Shown here: piece after piece, positions 44,877 through 54,222 of the stretch
Layout: every line of letters starts with the position of its first letter
How positions within the stretch are numbered: position 1 is the stretch's first letter
Assembly (NCBI GenBank): GCA_029817715.1
Contig: JARUPY010000299.1
Span: forward strand, 1 to 64,000
DNA length: 64,000 bases
Direction of reading: 5' to 3'
Origin: Melastoma dodecandrum
Taxonomy: Eukaryota > Streptophyta > Magnoliopsida > Myrtales > Melastomataceae
Position numbers and translations under genes: made by a program
Notes under the pieces: model-generated
Seen by the model: only the letters and a program-made list of their open reading frames with translations
The model's database searches: none
What the model was told of the DNA's origin: nothing

Positions 44877-46265
44877 TTGTCCGCAAAAGGGGAGATTCTG
44901 GTGAAAGCGGTCCGCCCCGAGGGTACAGATAATTCGAACCCTAGCAAACCTTCCTCGAATAGACCAGAAAATACTCCAGTGCAGGTGGGATATGACCCAG
45001 TCGACGGCAGATTCGTGGAGGTAAGCCGACTCCCTTTTGATTCTAAGAAACCAAAATTCGTCAAAGCCCTTAACCCTTCGTCTCAATGGCAGAAGGCGGA
45101 AAGGAAGGTTGCGCCCCCCTTAAGGGCTCAAAAGAGAAAGGAAAGGCGTCTAAGTCACGCCCAAAAAAGACCTAGGATGACCCCTGCGATGCCACCCTCG
45201 GAAGGGAACCAAGCCGCAGAGAAACAAGTCGCGGAGCCTGAACGGGTCGAGTCTACTGATTACTCGGAAAACCCGGGCTCAAGCTTCGACTACACTCCTC
45301 TACGAGGAGACAGGCCCTGCGACTTCAACGCAGAACAAGGGCCCCTTGTGAGCTGTAACGCTCTCACCTTTCCTGCCGAGTTCGCCTGCAACGATAAGTC
45401 GGAGGCGCCGAAAGGTAAAACCCTGGACTCTAAGGTCACTTCTTTTCCATCTGGCTTCCCTCTGCACTGGCTGAGGAAACCATCGGATCGCATGAAACAG
45501 CACATGCACTCGTTATACATCGCAGCCACCTTTGACGGTGTTTTGGTGGGTCGAGTCTTAATAGACAACGGCGCCACCGTCAATGTTCTCCCACTCACCA
45601 AGTTTAGACTACTTGGGTACAAGCCTAGCGAGTTGGTGCGAACCGACGTGGCTGTAAGCGGCTTTAATGGGAGGAAGTCCGAATGCCTGGGGATATGCTC
45701 TGTGCATTTAGGCGTTGGAAGACACGAGCAGGAAACTGCTTTCTTCGTAATTGACATAGCCCCTTCGTTTAATGCGCTTTTGGGACGCGATTGGCTTCAT
45801 AAAGCCGCCGCGATCCCATCGACTTTGCATAGGGAGTTGATTTTATGGCTTGACTCTGAAATAGAGACTATCAGGGCTGATGAATACTCCTGTTGTGACA
45901 AGGGCATTTTACATGCAGAAACATGCAAGACGATCAAGGACCTCACCCTGGATCAACGCTACAAGCTAGGAGACCCTACTGTCGGACCCCTAGGTGAACC
46001 CTCCGGGAAGTTCGACTTCATTGTGAGCTATCGCACCTCTCACCCCAAGCCTGATGAGGGATCAATTGTGCCGACAGGATGGGGGGCCGACTTCACGGAC
46101 AAGGACATAGATGAGGTCCTGCAGGAAGTAGTCCCGACCAAGGATGGAGGCGAGACAGACAACAGTCCTAATGGCGACAAGGGAGAGGCGCCTAAGAGCC
46201 AGGAAAGTGCTGCGACGGAGTTGGAGCCCGATAGACTGCTGTACGAAGGGGTGTATGGACAGTGA
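44877..46265 (+). CDS. Tat protease ORF
   Basis: 462 codons. The N-terminal half is basic and hydrophilic. The retropepsin domain begins near residue 205: HSLYIAATFDGVLVGRVLID then NGATVNVLP, with DNGAT as active site (D-N-G is usual in Tat in place of D-T-G). FNALLGRDWLHKAAAIPSTL completes the fold. The C-terminal part includes LDQRYKLGDPTVGPLGEPSG and an acidic tail to 46265. Then the polyprotein shifts to the frame of 46144-46731. Protease would cleave Gag-Pol in the particle. Confidence 0.85.
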   Translation: MSAKGEILVKAVRPEGTDNSNPSKPSSNRPENTPVQVGYDPVDGRFVEVSRLPFDSKKPKFVKALNPSSQWQKAERKVAPPLRAQKRKERRLSHAQKRPRMTPAMPPSEGNQAAEKQVAEPERVESTDYSENPGSSFDYTPLRGDRPCDFNAEQGPLVSCNALTFPAEFACNDKSEAPKGKTLDSKVTSFPSGFPLHWLRKPSDRMKQHMHSLYIAATFDGVLVGRVLIDNGATVNVLPLTKFRLLGYKPSELVRTDVAVSGFNGRKSECLGICSVHLGVGRHEQETAFFVIDIAPSFNALLGRDWLHKAAAIPSTLHRELILWLDSEIETIRADEYSCCDKGILHAETCKTIKDLTLDQRYKLGDPTVGPLGEPSGKFDFIVSYRTSHPKPDEGSIVPTGWGADFTDKDIDEVLQEVVPTKDGGETDNSPNGDKGEAPKSQESAATELEPDRLLYEGVYGQ

Positions 46266-46895
46266 CGAAGGAAGAGGCTATGCAGTCGCTGATATCCTCC
46301 AGCGACTTCAGGAGTATGTTAGGAAGTCTAGGAAATTAGGTTGTCAAATAAGCAATGTAAATGCTGAGGCAAGCTTATCTAAGTCCATTGATACCGACTT
46401 AGGCGGTGTCCAGGGTCGCGAGTCACTTATGATGCCATGTGACCCGCTTGTAAGTATCAATTTAGGCGAGGAATCTAGCCCTCGGATTGTTTTCGTTAGT
46501 TCTTCAATGAATAAAGAACTTTTCAATTCTATTAAGGCTACTCTTGAAGAATTCAAGGACTGTTTCGCCTGGGACTATACTGAAATGCCTGGCCTAGATC
46601 GCCGACTTGTAGAACATAAGTTGCCGATCAAAGCAGGATTTAAACTAGTCCAACAGGCACCAAGGAGAATGACTCATGAAGTCACTCAGGCAGTATTTGA
46701 AGAAGTCAAGAAGCTCTTTAAAGCTGGGTAACATCGAGGTACACCGAGTGGATATCCAGCATAGTCCCTGTCATAAAAAAGAATGGCAAGATCAGAGTCT
46801 GCATCGACTTCAGAGACCTAAATCGTGCTACTCCAAAGGATGAATATCCCATGCCCATTGCAGACGACTTAGTCGATAAGACTGCAGGGCACTAA
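46256..46895 (+). pseudogene. Tat RT N-terminal part, with shift and stop
   Basis: Conserved strings: CDPLVSINLGEESSPRIVFV, FKDCFAWDYTEMPGLD (about 46555-46602), HKLPIKAGFKLVQQAPRRMT (about 46617-46676). The frame stops at 46729-46731. In a shifted frame RT continues with WISSIVPVIKKNGKIRVCID and FRDLNRATPKDEYPMP (fingers), until a TAA at 46893-46895 in place of a sense codon, three codons before the ORF of 46899. It is part of the same pol gene as its downstream neighbour. Confidence 0.75.
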
Positions 46896-46898
46896 ATT

Positions 46899-48596
46899 AT
46901 GTCATTCATGGATGGTTTCTCAGGATATAACCAAATTTTCTTGGCTGAGGAAGACATCCATAAAACCGCGTTCAAATGTCCCTTAGGCATTTTCGAGTGG
47001 GTTGTCATGCCGTTTGGGCTTAAAAACGCTGGTGCAACCTACCAACGAGCCATGAACGCCATTTTTTATGCTTCGATTGCCAAAACAGTCGAGGTATACA
47101 TAGATGATATAGTGGTCAAATCAAAAGACGAGAGGTCGCATGTTAATGATCTTAGGAATGCTTTCATCCAAATGAGAAAGCATCAGCTCAAACTAAACCC
47201 TCTCAAATGTGCTTTTGGAGTAAGAGCAGGACATTTCCTAGGGTTCCTAGTTCATCAACGTGGCATAGAAGTCGACCAGAACAAAGTGAATGCCATTCAA
47301 AGATTGAACCCTCCGAGTAACAAGAAGCAGTTACAGGCTTTCTTAGGAAGGGTCAATTATCTCAGGCGATTTATTGGTAACGTCGCTAGACGGACAGAAG
47401 TCTTCTCGACTTTACTAAAGGCAAAGGGAAACTTTGTGTGGAGCGACGAACACCAAAAAGCATTTGAAGGCTTAAAGGAGTATTTAATGAAGCCGCCTGT
47501 GCTTGCCCCTCCTCGGATAGGAAAGCCCTATCTGCTTTACGTGGCAGCGACTGAATCAGTCATCGGAGCCATGTTAGCCCAAGAGGCGGAGGACAAAACT
47601 GAGAGAGCGGTCTACTATTTGTCAAGACAACTAACCGCTACAGAAAAACGCTATACAATTAAGGAGAAGTTATGCCTGTCAGTCTTTTATACTGTTACTA
47701 AGCTAAGACATTATATTGGATCCCAAGAGGTTCATGTCATTACCAAGTCTCCAGTCATAAAGTACTTTTTCGAAAGTCCCCTACTGACTGGGAGAATTAG
47801 TAAATGGAGTTTAGTGCTATCCGCGTATGATCTACGATTCAAATCCCAACAGTCGGTGAAAGGACAGGCTCTAGCCGACTTCTTGGTGAGTCACGATCCA
47901 TCTGTATCAATCGACCAAGAAGAATCCCTTGAGGACATCTGGCAGGGTTGGTTTGATGGATCTTCGGCGAAATCCGGCGTAGGTATAGGCCTTCGTATAC
48001 TTTCGCCACTAGGGAAAGATGTTCGTCTAGCGTATCGCTTGACGGCAACTCACACCAACAATGCGACTGAATATGAAGCTTTGATCACGCTCCTGAAGGA
48101 ACTATTAACCTTGGGAGCCAAGAAAGCCACAGTGATGGGGGACTCTCAACTGGTGATTAACCAGATGAATGGTACTTCTATATGCCAAGAGAAACTCACA
48201 CCCTATCATCAAGTCGCCCGCAAGCTAGTCGAGCGATTTGAAGCGATCACTTTCCTCTTTGTAGGTCGAGGGGAAAATACCATCGCTAACGACTTAGCCC
48301 AAAAGGCTTCAGGATACAAGGCCAGAGGAAGCGATTGTATCCCAGAAATAGTTTCCCACCTAGTTCCCCAAAGCGACGCGTTCGCTCTGGACATAATGAC
48401 AAGCGATAAGGATTGGAGGAAGCCAATCACCGACTTCCTTTCTGACCCAACACAAAAGGCGAGCCAAAGAATTAAGACTCAGGCTTTGTCGTACACCCTT
48501 ATAGATGGGGTACTTTACAGAAAGACCAAGGAAGGAGTCCTGTTAAGGTGTGTCGACTTAGACGAAGCGACCCCAATTATGTTAGAGACTCATTAG
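46899..48596 (+). CDS. Tat RT palm, RNase H and archaeal-type RNase H
   Basis: 565 codons. RT palm: FMDGFSGYNQIFLAEED and VYIDDIVVKSKDE (residues ~65-80), with YIDD as catalytic box. Connection: LGRVNYLRRFIGNVARR. RNase H: LLYVAATESVIGAMLAQE, YYLSRQLTATEKRYT (about 47535-47650). Second RNase H of the RVT_3 type: WFDGSSAKSGVGIGL (about 47949-47993), NNATEYEALI (48057), GDSQLVINQMNG (48139), and NTIANDLAQKASG. The second RNase H defines the Tat lineage. It ends at a TAG (48594-48596) placed where integrase should follow (next residues GLCGSH). Confidence 0.9.
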   Translation: MSFMDGFSGYNQIFLAEEDIHKTAFKCPLGIFEWVVMPFGLKNAGATYQRAMNAIFYASIAKTVEVYIDDIVVKSKDERSHVNDLRNAFIQMRKHQLKLNPLKCAFGVRAGHFLGFLVHQRGIEVDQNKVNAIQRLNPPSNKKQLQAFLGRVNYLRRFIGNVARRTEVFSTLLKAKGNFVWSDEHQKAFEGLKEYLMKPPVLAPPRIGKPYLLYVAATESVIGAMLAQEAEDKTERAVYYLSRQLTATEKRYTIKEKLCLSVFYTVTKLRHYIGSQEVHVITKSPVIKYFFESPLLTGRISKWSLVLSAYDLRFKSQQSVKGQALADFLVSHDPSVSIDQEESLEDIWQGWFDGSSAKSGVGIGLRILSPLGKDVRLAYRLTATHTNNATEYEALITLLKELLTLGAKKATVMGDSQLVINQMNGTSICQEKLTPYHQVARKLVERFEAITFLFVGRGENTIANDLAQKASGYKARGSDCIPEIVSHLVPQSDAFALDIMTSDKDWRKPITDFLSDPTQKASQRIKTQALSYTLIDGVLYRKTKEGVLLRCVDLDEATPIMLETH

Positions 48597-49682
48597 GGGT
48601 TATGCGGATCTCACCAATCTGGCACCAAAATGTCTTGGACTATCCAAAGACATGGTTTTTACTGGCAATAAATGCTAAAGAACTGCATAGAAATGGCCAG
48701 GGGATGCCAAGAGTGCCAAAAACATGGTCCGGTGACAAGGGCCCCAGCGTCCGACTTGGTCTCAGTCATCAAGCCTTGGCCATTTAGGTCTTGGGCTTTA
48801 GATATAATCGGGGAAATCCATCCGCACTCAAGTAAAGGTGACGCCTATGTTCTAGTCGCCACCGATTATTTTACTAAATGGGTCGAGGCTCAGGTTTATA
48901 AGAAGATCGATCATAAAGAAGTGATCGATTTTCTCAAATCATCCATCATCTATAGATTTGGAATTCCCCAGAATATTGTAGTGGACAATGGCACCGCTTT
49001 CAATAATGAGAAAATGCGAGAATTCGCTACGGAGTTTGGTTTCTCAATCACCAACTCAACACCTTATTATCCTCAGGCGAATGGACAGGCTGAAGCTACC
49101 AATAAACTCATAAAGAACAATATTCAGAAAATGGTTGGTGCAAATCCAAGAGGATGGCACAAACTATTACAAGACACTTTGTGGGCTTTAAGGGTTACTA
49201 AGAGAGAAAGCACAGGGGAAACCCCTTTTTCACTAGTATATGGGCAAGACGCCGTCCTACCTATTGAGGTTCGATATAAGTCGCTCAGGGTGACTCACCC
49301 TGATTTACAAGACGAGGCAATGTACCTCGCTTTGGAAGAATTAGAGAAGAAGCGACTTGATGTAATAGACCGACTCGAGGTGCATAAACAAAGGATTGAT
49401 AGGCATTATAACAAAAGGGTTGTCCATAAGCACTTTAAAGTGGGCGACTTGGTTTGGAAGATGGTGCTCCCCCTTAAATCGAAAGACCAAGTTTTGGGTA
49501 AATGGTCCCCTAATTGGGAAGGTCCATATGAGGTATGTGAAACATACTCATCTAATAGTTATCGGCTTACGACGAGAAGTGGGGTCAAACATCCATTAAA
49601 AGTTAATGGTAAATATCTCAAACCCTATCGCGCGACTATCTGGGAAGCTCACCATAAAATCCTAAAAAAAGGACTCCATTAA
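48597..49682 (+). CDS. Tat integrase
   Basis: The zinc-binding N-terminus GLCGSHQ is followed by MLKNCIEMARGCQECQKHG with its CxxC, but a TAA at 48669-48671 interrupts it; the open ORF starts at 48672. Catalytic core: VATDYFTKWVEA (first D, about 48857), VVDNGTAFNN (second D, about 48979), PYYPQANGQAEATN (E, about 49063-49104). The C-terminal domain has FKVGDLVWKMVLP and GPYEVCETYSSNSYRL. The ORF ends 155 bases before the antisense gene's end at 49837. No chromodomain, as usual in Tat. Integrase would insert element DNA into chromosomes. Confidence 0.88.
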
Positions 49683-49836
49683 TTTGGGAAGCGCTTAATT
49701 CCTAAGAAATCGCGCTAGGCTTCAGTAACGCTGTTTGGAAGAATGAATTGTGCGTAGTGGACAGAAATTCATTTGAGACACAAAGCACTTGATTTATTGA
49801 GTAAAACAAAAACAATGGAATTGCATTGTTCTTTGA

Positions 49837-50601
49837 TTACAAATCTAATTTCCATAACCCGCCAACTTCTTTGAAATCGAGGACAAGGGATTCACGAGCT
49901 CGTCGCTTCGCGTTCACCTTGTTTCGCTGGGCATAAAGGTCGACGACCTTTTCTCTATCCTTCTCAGCATTGGCCTCCAGCTCCTCGATTTCTTGAGTAT
50001 TGATCGACGCGAGCTGTCGAGTCAGGTCATTCTTGAGGTTTGTATAGAACTCTATTTGTCTCTCTGCCTCGGTCAGCTTCTCTTGCACGTCGACCAAACG
50101 TTGGCGGGCGTCCTGCGCAGCTTTAGAGGCCTGCCCTCGAGCTTTATTAATCGACTGAATCTTCGAGTCAGTCGATTCCAAGGTGAGCAGGTCGGCGTCG
50201 TAATCCCTCCAGCGGGTCCAGTACGTCGACCTGAAGCTCTTGCAGGCCCCCAATATTTCGTCCGTGACCCGAGGGGATGCCTCGATTCTCTTCAACAGCT
50301 TCTGCATCCTCCTAAATTCGTTGACGCTTAAGGGGTCGATGAGCAGAAGTTGGCAAAGTTCTTCGATATCCTCGTGAAGCTTCTCCCACGGGTCTTTGGT
50401 TGACCTAGAAGTCGCTGCAGCAGGATCCTGAAGAATAAGAGGCAAAATGTTGTTAAACAATACCCTAAAAAGGCCAACGACCTCGTGCGATCGAGTACTT
50501 ACCTCTGGAGGCAATATATCCCCAGAGCTCTCGTCCGAAGAAGAAGGGGGAGTAGGAATCTTTTGTCGGCCAGCAGGCACCGTCACCCTCTTCGGACGAG
50601 C
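49837..50601 (-). CDS. Antisense gene of the Tat element, last two exons (coiled-coil C-terminus)
   Basis: Exon 50601-50503 (ARPKRVTVPAGRQKIPTPP then SSSDESSGDILPPE) and exon 50427-49837, separated by a 75-base GT-AG intron that happens to stay open. The long frame starting at 50586 has no ATG, which supports entry by splicing. The product ends in a long alpha-helical, heptad-rich region: KARGQASKAAQDARQRLVD, EAERQIEFYTNLKNDLTRQL, NAEKDREKVVDLYAQRN, then TAG at 49837. A coiled coil is strongly suggested. Exons are phase 0 with the upstream ones. Function unknown; related C-terminal coiled-coil ORFs are described for Tat-lineage antisense ORFs. Confidence 0.7.
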   Translation of the reverse strand, partial: ARPKRVTVPAGRQKIPTPPSSSDESSGDILPPEVSTRSHEVVGLFRVLFNNILPLILQDPAAATSRSTKDPWEKLHEDIEELCQLLLIDPLSVNEFRRMQKLLKRIEASPRVTDEILGACKSFRSTYWTRWRDYDADLLTLESTDSKIQSINKARGQASKAAQDARQRLVDVQEKLTEAERQIEFYTNLKNDLTRQLASINTQEIEELEANAEKDREKVVDLYAQRNKVNAKRRARESLVLDFKEVGGLWKLDL

Positions 50602-50678
50602 CTATAAGGAGGGATACAAGAACCCCAGTTAAAATCGCAATGATAATACTATGTTCTGTTTAAAACAAGAACACATAC

Positions 50679-51400
50679 CATCGCTGGTGTAGGAGTTTGG
50701 ACTGGAGGAGAAGGAATAGCTTGGTTTTCCTCCTCACGAGTCGACCGAGTCGGTGGGTCGACCAGGATCGCGACATCCAGAGCAGCCTGTTCTTCTTGAA
50801 CCAAGGCCTCAGGGATGTGCCGTTCCTGAAACAGAGTATGATGCAGAACCGAAAGTTCATATATGAACTAAAGTAATGATACACCAGCTTAGAATTAAAC
50901 TCACCTTGGCGACTGAAGCCTTTGAACTTTTGTCTAAGGCATGGGAGATAAGCTGGTCGTCATCCTCATCTGAAGCCTCTCCCTAGACAATATAGTATGG
51001 GTTAGATATGAAAACTCAAAACAAAAAAAAACTGGAGTCACCAGAGTCATACCTCTGCGATCGGCCTTTGTGGAGCGTCGACTGCAGCTGAAGACGCTGG
51101 CACCGCAGCTGGTGCCTTGGTAGATGAGGTCGCCGCTGCAGCAGCTGGCGACCTGGATGGGGTCGCCGCTGCAATAACTGGCGACCTAGGAGAGGCACCT
51201 CTTCAAGATCTTCTTCCTCTTCCTCGGCCGCCTTGCGCTTTGGTGTGCTTTTAGATCGAGCCTTAGAGGGATCACCTTTGGCTACTTCCCTGGGGCTCGC
51301 AACTTTAGCCTTCCCCTTGCTGGTCGACTGGAGTTTAGAAGGAGCAGGGCAAGGGGGGCTTTAGGCTTGGGTTTTCCAGAGCCCCGAGGAAGCAATGATC
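50679..51400 (-). CDS. Antisense gene of the Tat element, middle exons (low-complexity linker)
   Basis: Three exons with canonical sites: 51400-51053 (after TTTCAG), 50982-50905 (GEASDEDDDQLISHALDKSS) and 50825-50679 (ERHIPEALVQEEQAALDVAI). Introns 50983-51052 (70 bases) and 50826-50904 (79 bases), with 50602-50678 (77 bases) to the next exon. The first exon encodes Ser/Ala/Pro-rich linker and a basic-acidic patch, KSTPKRKAAEEEEEDLEE, which could act as a nuclear localisation signal. Two opposite frameshifts within it, near 51350 and 51195, restore the frame. The other two exons keep phase 0 exactly. Confidence 0.6.
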
Positions 51401-51447
51401 CTGAAAGAGGAGAAAAACTTATGATTAGTATTAAGAACCCAATACTC

Positions 51448-52221
51448 TTAAAACAAAGCTAAGTCCTTACCTCTTGCTTTAATATGCGCGTCATCGGTGT
51501 AAAAATCAGGTTCCTCGGAGACCTCCAAGAAATGCATCAAGGCCCGCAGCTCTTCGTATGTAGTCGACCACAGCACGGTGAAGAACTGTGTGGCGAAACA
51601 GGAAGAAGTATCAGATGGGAATTCCATCTGGGAGAGCTGCGCCTTGTGATTGAGCAAGTCGAGGATCTTCGAGTCGATCGACTTGCACACAATCTTCTTC
51701 ATCCTGTCCCCATATAAGCCGCCGGCAGGGTCAGCGAGTGGAACTGCTACACTTTGGATAAACCCAAACTGCCTTGCACACAGTTGAGGGTTATAGACTT
51801 CAAAGGTCAGGCAGCCATCGAAAATAACTGGCAGATCTCTGCTGGTCAATACTCCATTCCAGAAGCCACGAGCAGTTTGAGGATTGATTTCCTGAGCAAG
51901 TGTCTTGTCGCCTGGAAAGGGTGCCCAGTCGCGTCGATCTACCCTGCCGAAGTCGACTATGTGCTTTAGATGGCCAGTGATCGACGTCATAAGCCACTGA
52001 TCCTTACGCTGGCAGCACTGATTTAGAATGCTCTCCCCATAATGGAGGGCTTCAGAGGGCGAAGAAGGGACCTGGAATCCAGTCAATCCTGGCATCCACA
52101 TGGCTGACCCAGAGCAACCCTCCTGCTGGATGTCTTGGAAATGGCTTGATTTGAGACGTTGCTCTGTCCAGATCGTGATAAAGAAGACCCAAAATGAAGG
52201 GACCTCAGGAGATTTCTTCAT
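51448..52221 (-). CDS. Antisense gene of the Tat element, PMD C-terminal part
   Basis: 257-codon frame: ILNQCCQRKDQWLMTSITGH, FDGCLTFEVYNPQLCARQFG, MKKIVCKSIDSKILDLLNHK, ELRALMHFLEVSEEPDFYTD. The coding part ends at 51471, where AGAG|GTAAGG is a strong splice donor; the rest to 51448 is intron. The following 70-base intron ends in TTTCAG at 51401. The first ~40 codons compete with the frame of the upstream ORF (which reads GPFILGLLYHDLDRATS after its TGA), so a frameshift lies between about 52200 and 52060. Confidence 0.65.
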   Translation of the reverse strand: MKKSPEVPSFWVFFITIWTEQRLKSSHFQDIQQEGCSGSAMWMPGLTGFQVPSSPSEALHYGESILNQCCQRKDQWLMTSITGHLKHIVDFGRVDRRDWAPFPGDKTLAQEINPQTARGFWNGVLTSRDLPVIFDGCLTFEVYNPQLCARQFGFIQSVAVPLADPAGGLYGDRMKKIVCKSIDSKILDLLNHKAQLSQMEFPSDTSSCFATQFFTVLWSTTYEELRALMHFLEVSEEPDFYTDDAHIKARGKDLALF

Positions 52222-53062
52222 CGGTCTCCCTCAGAAAATTGGCCACCGCATAAGAAGTGTGGCTAACTTTCTTTCCAGGGAAGCAATAGACGAATTTGCT
52301 CAACCAGGTGCTGAGGAACTCGACCTCTTCCTGGGCACCAAAACTTTCAGTCGACAACCTCTCATCTGACCTCTTGCCTGCTGAGGCCATCTTCAGATGC
52401 CTATTCACCACCTCCATGTACTGAAGGGCGCCCTTGGGATTAATATCGCCTGGCTGAGAGTACTGTCGAACAGGGCGGCCATTGATTTTGCACTTGGTCA
52501 AAATCTTCACATCTGCCAATGTAACTGACATAGGGCCTTCTGGGAAATAGAAGCAGTTCACGACAGAATTCCAGAAAGGCAGCATGGCCGAACAAACCCT
52601 GGGATCACAGTTCTTATTTGCTACTGACATCCTAAAGAATCTCAAAATCCTCTGGTTCCTAAATCTCTCTGTAAAGTGCTCCTCCCACATCTCAAGCCAG
52701 TCTACCATCTCAGACTTAGATGCAGATGGAAAACACAGGAAAGATCCATGACCTTCCCAGTCGAGGGGATCGATGAAGTCGGGATGACAAATCAGGATAG
52801 GCTTCTCAGTGATGAGATAGTTGAGTGGCACCGTCTTCGGGAAAAGATGCTCTGGCAAGATAGGTCCAAGAGTGACGCCCGACCCCTGATCCTCTGCGAC
52901 CGGAATGGGTCCGGTTGGCCCCGCGCGCAGATTATGGAACTCAAAAGACTTAAAAGTTGACATCTTTTTGAGGATCGAAGGAGTTTTGGCAAGGGAGACG
53001 AAGGGTTTTCTGGGAAACGAGGGTTTCTGGTTTCTTGGAGAAGATGGAGAAGTGTTGAGCAA
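52205..53062 (-). CDS. Antisense gene of the Tat element, plant-mobile-domain N-terminal part
   Basis: 285 codons on the minus strand. Possible starts are ATG 53062 and ATG 52963 (MSTFKSFEF). Blocks that resemble PMD proteins: HPDFIDPLDWEGHGSFLCFP, MLPFWNSVVNCFYFPEGPMS with VTLADVKILTKC (the TL.DV block), and EVEFLSTWLSKFVYCFPG with ANFLRET (the WL..FVF block). A TGA at 52205-52207 stops the frame inside the domain; homologous sequence (LGLLYHDLDRA) continues past it. A TATA box stands at 53096-53107. Such antisense ORFs with PMD-like or related domains are known from Tat-lineage elements; their role is not established. Confidence 0.75.
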   Translation of the reverse strand: MLNTSPSSPRNQKPSFPRKPFVSLAKTPSILKKMSTFKSFEFHNLRAGPTGPIPVAEDQGSGVTLGPILPEHLFPKTVPLNYLITEKPILICHPDFIDPLDWEGHGSFLCFPSASKSEMVDWLEMWEEHFTERFRNQRILRFFRMSVANKNCDPRVCSAMLPFWNSVVNCFYFPEGPMSVTLADVKILTKCKINGRPVRQYSQPGDINPKGALQYMEVVNRHLKMASAGKRSDERLSTESFGAQEEVEFLSTWLSKFVYCFPGKKVSHTSYAVANFLRETDEEIS

Positions 53063-53095
53063 GGAAGAAAAGTGCGGGAAAAGGACGATGACTCT

Positions 53096-53107
53096 CCTTT
53101 ATATAGG
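53096..53107 (-). promoter_or_regulatory. TATA box of the antisense gene
   Basis: CCTATATAAAGG on the minus strand, 34 bases before the first ATG (53062) and about 133 before the second (52963). It is independent of both LTRs. Confidence 0.65.
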
Positions 53108-53234
53108 GTATTATTTCTGCTGAGTCAGCATAGCCAACCCAGCATAAAAGGGGGGCTTATGTTGACATGGCAAATAATTTTGGGCCTAGGCTTAGAACAG
53201 AAACCTGGTAATCACTCAAGTCACACTCCGAGTC

Positions 53235-53350
53235 GGCCCAAGATACAGTCGTCTAGGCCGACTCACGACGAAGTCGATTAGGTCGACCCACGGCGAAGTC
53301 GACTAGGTCGACTTATGACGAAGTCGACTAGGTCTACTCACGACGAAGGA
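53235..53350. repeat. 25-bp minisatellite with GTCGAC cores
   Basis: About four units of the type CGACTCACGACGAAGTCGACTAGGT in direct repeat, each with an internal AGTCGACT palindrome. It lies between the antisense gene's promoter and the 3' LTR, a place where Tat elements such as Retand carry tandem repeats. Confidence 0.75.
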
Positions 53351-53512
53351 ATATGGTAATCAAAGTCAACCAAGATGACTCAACAGTAGCTAAGTCTACT
53401 AGTAGGGTTAAGTCGACGGAATTCTGGATAAGTCGACCAAGTTGGTCGTAGTTCGTACAAGATCATTCAAGTCGACAAGGTTGGAATAAATTTATTCATT
53501 TTCAATCACGTT

Positions 53513-54222
53513 TGTTAAGGATCGTAACTGATCCTAATATCCAGGAACGTGATCCCATATATCAAGGAGGTTGTTGAGACACTATAACACGATTTGCAAC
53601 ACGATCTATAACACGTACAAGTCCTCTATAACACGATTTGGGATCACGATCTATAACACGATCAAGGAGGTTGTTAGGGATCACGATCTACAACACGATC
53701 TGCAAAATGATCTAACTGTTACGCGTTAATCACGTACAAGTCCCCTATAAATAACAGAGGAATTTTTCAAGACAAAGGACGACCATACACAGCCAAAACT
53801 CTGCAGTTTGTTCGTCAACCTCAGGAATTAGACGCCTTGACCCGGCTTATAGGTCAACTACCCTTCCACCGACAGAGTGAGCTCGTAGGGCCTTTGTCGT
53901 CATCCTCCCGCCAGCGACACCACCGACGGAGTGAGCTCGTAGGGCCTTCGTCACAGCCTCCCGCCAGCGACCACCACCGACGGAGCGAGCTTCCAAGGCC
54001 TTCGTCACAAGTTCTCCGCCGTCACAGAGTTCCACGTCGTTGTCACCACTTGCTCCCTTTCCGTTTTTTATGGCTGTAAGCCCTTGTTCTTAATTCGTTC
54101 AGATTGTAAGACTTGCATTCTATTTTAAATAAAGTTGTGCATCTTCTTACTGGCGACCACAATCTAATTCCTGTGAGTCCTTTGCCAAATATTTCCGACG
54201 TAATCCGTTCTATACGCGAACA
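53513..54222 (+). repeat. 3' LTR of the large Tat element
   Basis: 710 bp, TGTTAAGGATCG to TACGCGAACA. It is longer than the 5' LTR by about 95 bases, because the CACGATCTATAACACGAT and AAGGAGGTTGTT motifs near 53590-53700 are duplicated. TATA box CCTATAAATAACAGAGG near 53745. Confidence 0.85.

Larger units (their letters stand above)
41689..54222 (+). mobile_element. Tat-lineage Ty3/Gypsy retrotransposon, near complete, with an antisense gene
   Basis: 12.5 kb: 5' LTR 41689-42305, PBS 42312, gag, protease, RT, RNase H, archaeal-type RNase H, integrase (to 49682), then about 3.8 kb before the 3' LTR 53513-54222 that carries a gene on the minus strand. The dual RNase H is the hallmark of the Tat lineage (Tat, Ogre, Retand). 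Pol has a handful of stops and shifts, so the element is not autonomous as it stands. LTR ends are TGTTAAGG...GCGAACA. No target-site duplication was found. Confidence 0.88.

Noticed and set aside
48570..48700. Intron at the RT-integrase border of the Tat element to remove the two stops
   Set aside because: The residues around both stops belong to the conserved integrase zinc-binding region, so simple nonsense mutations explain it better.
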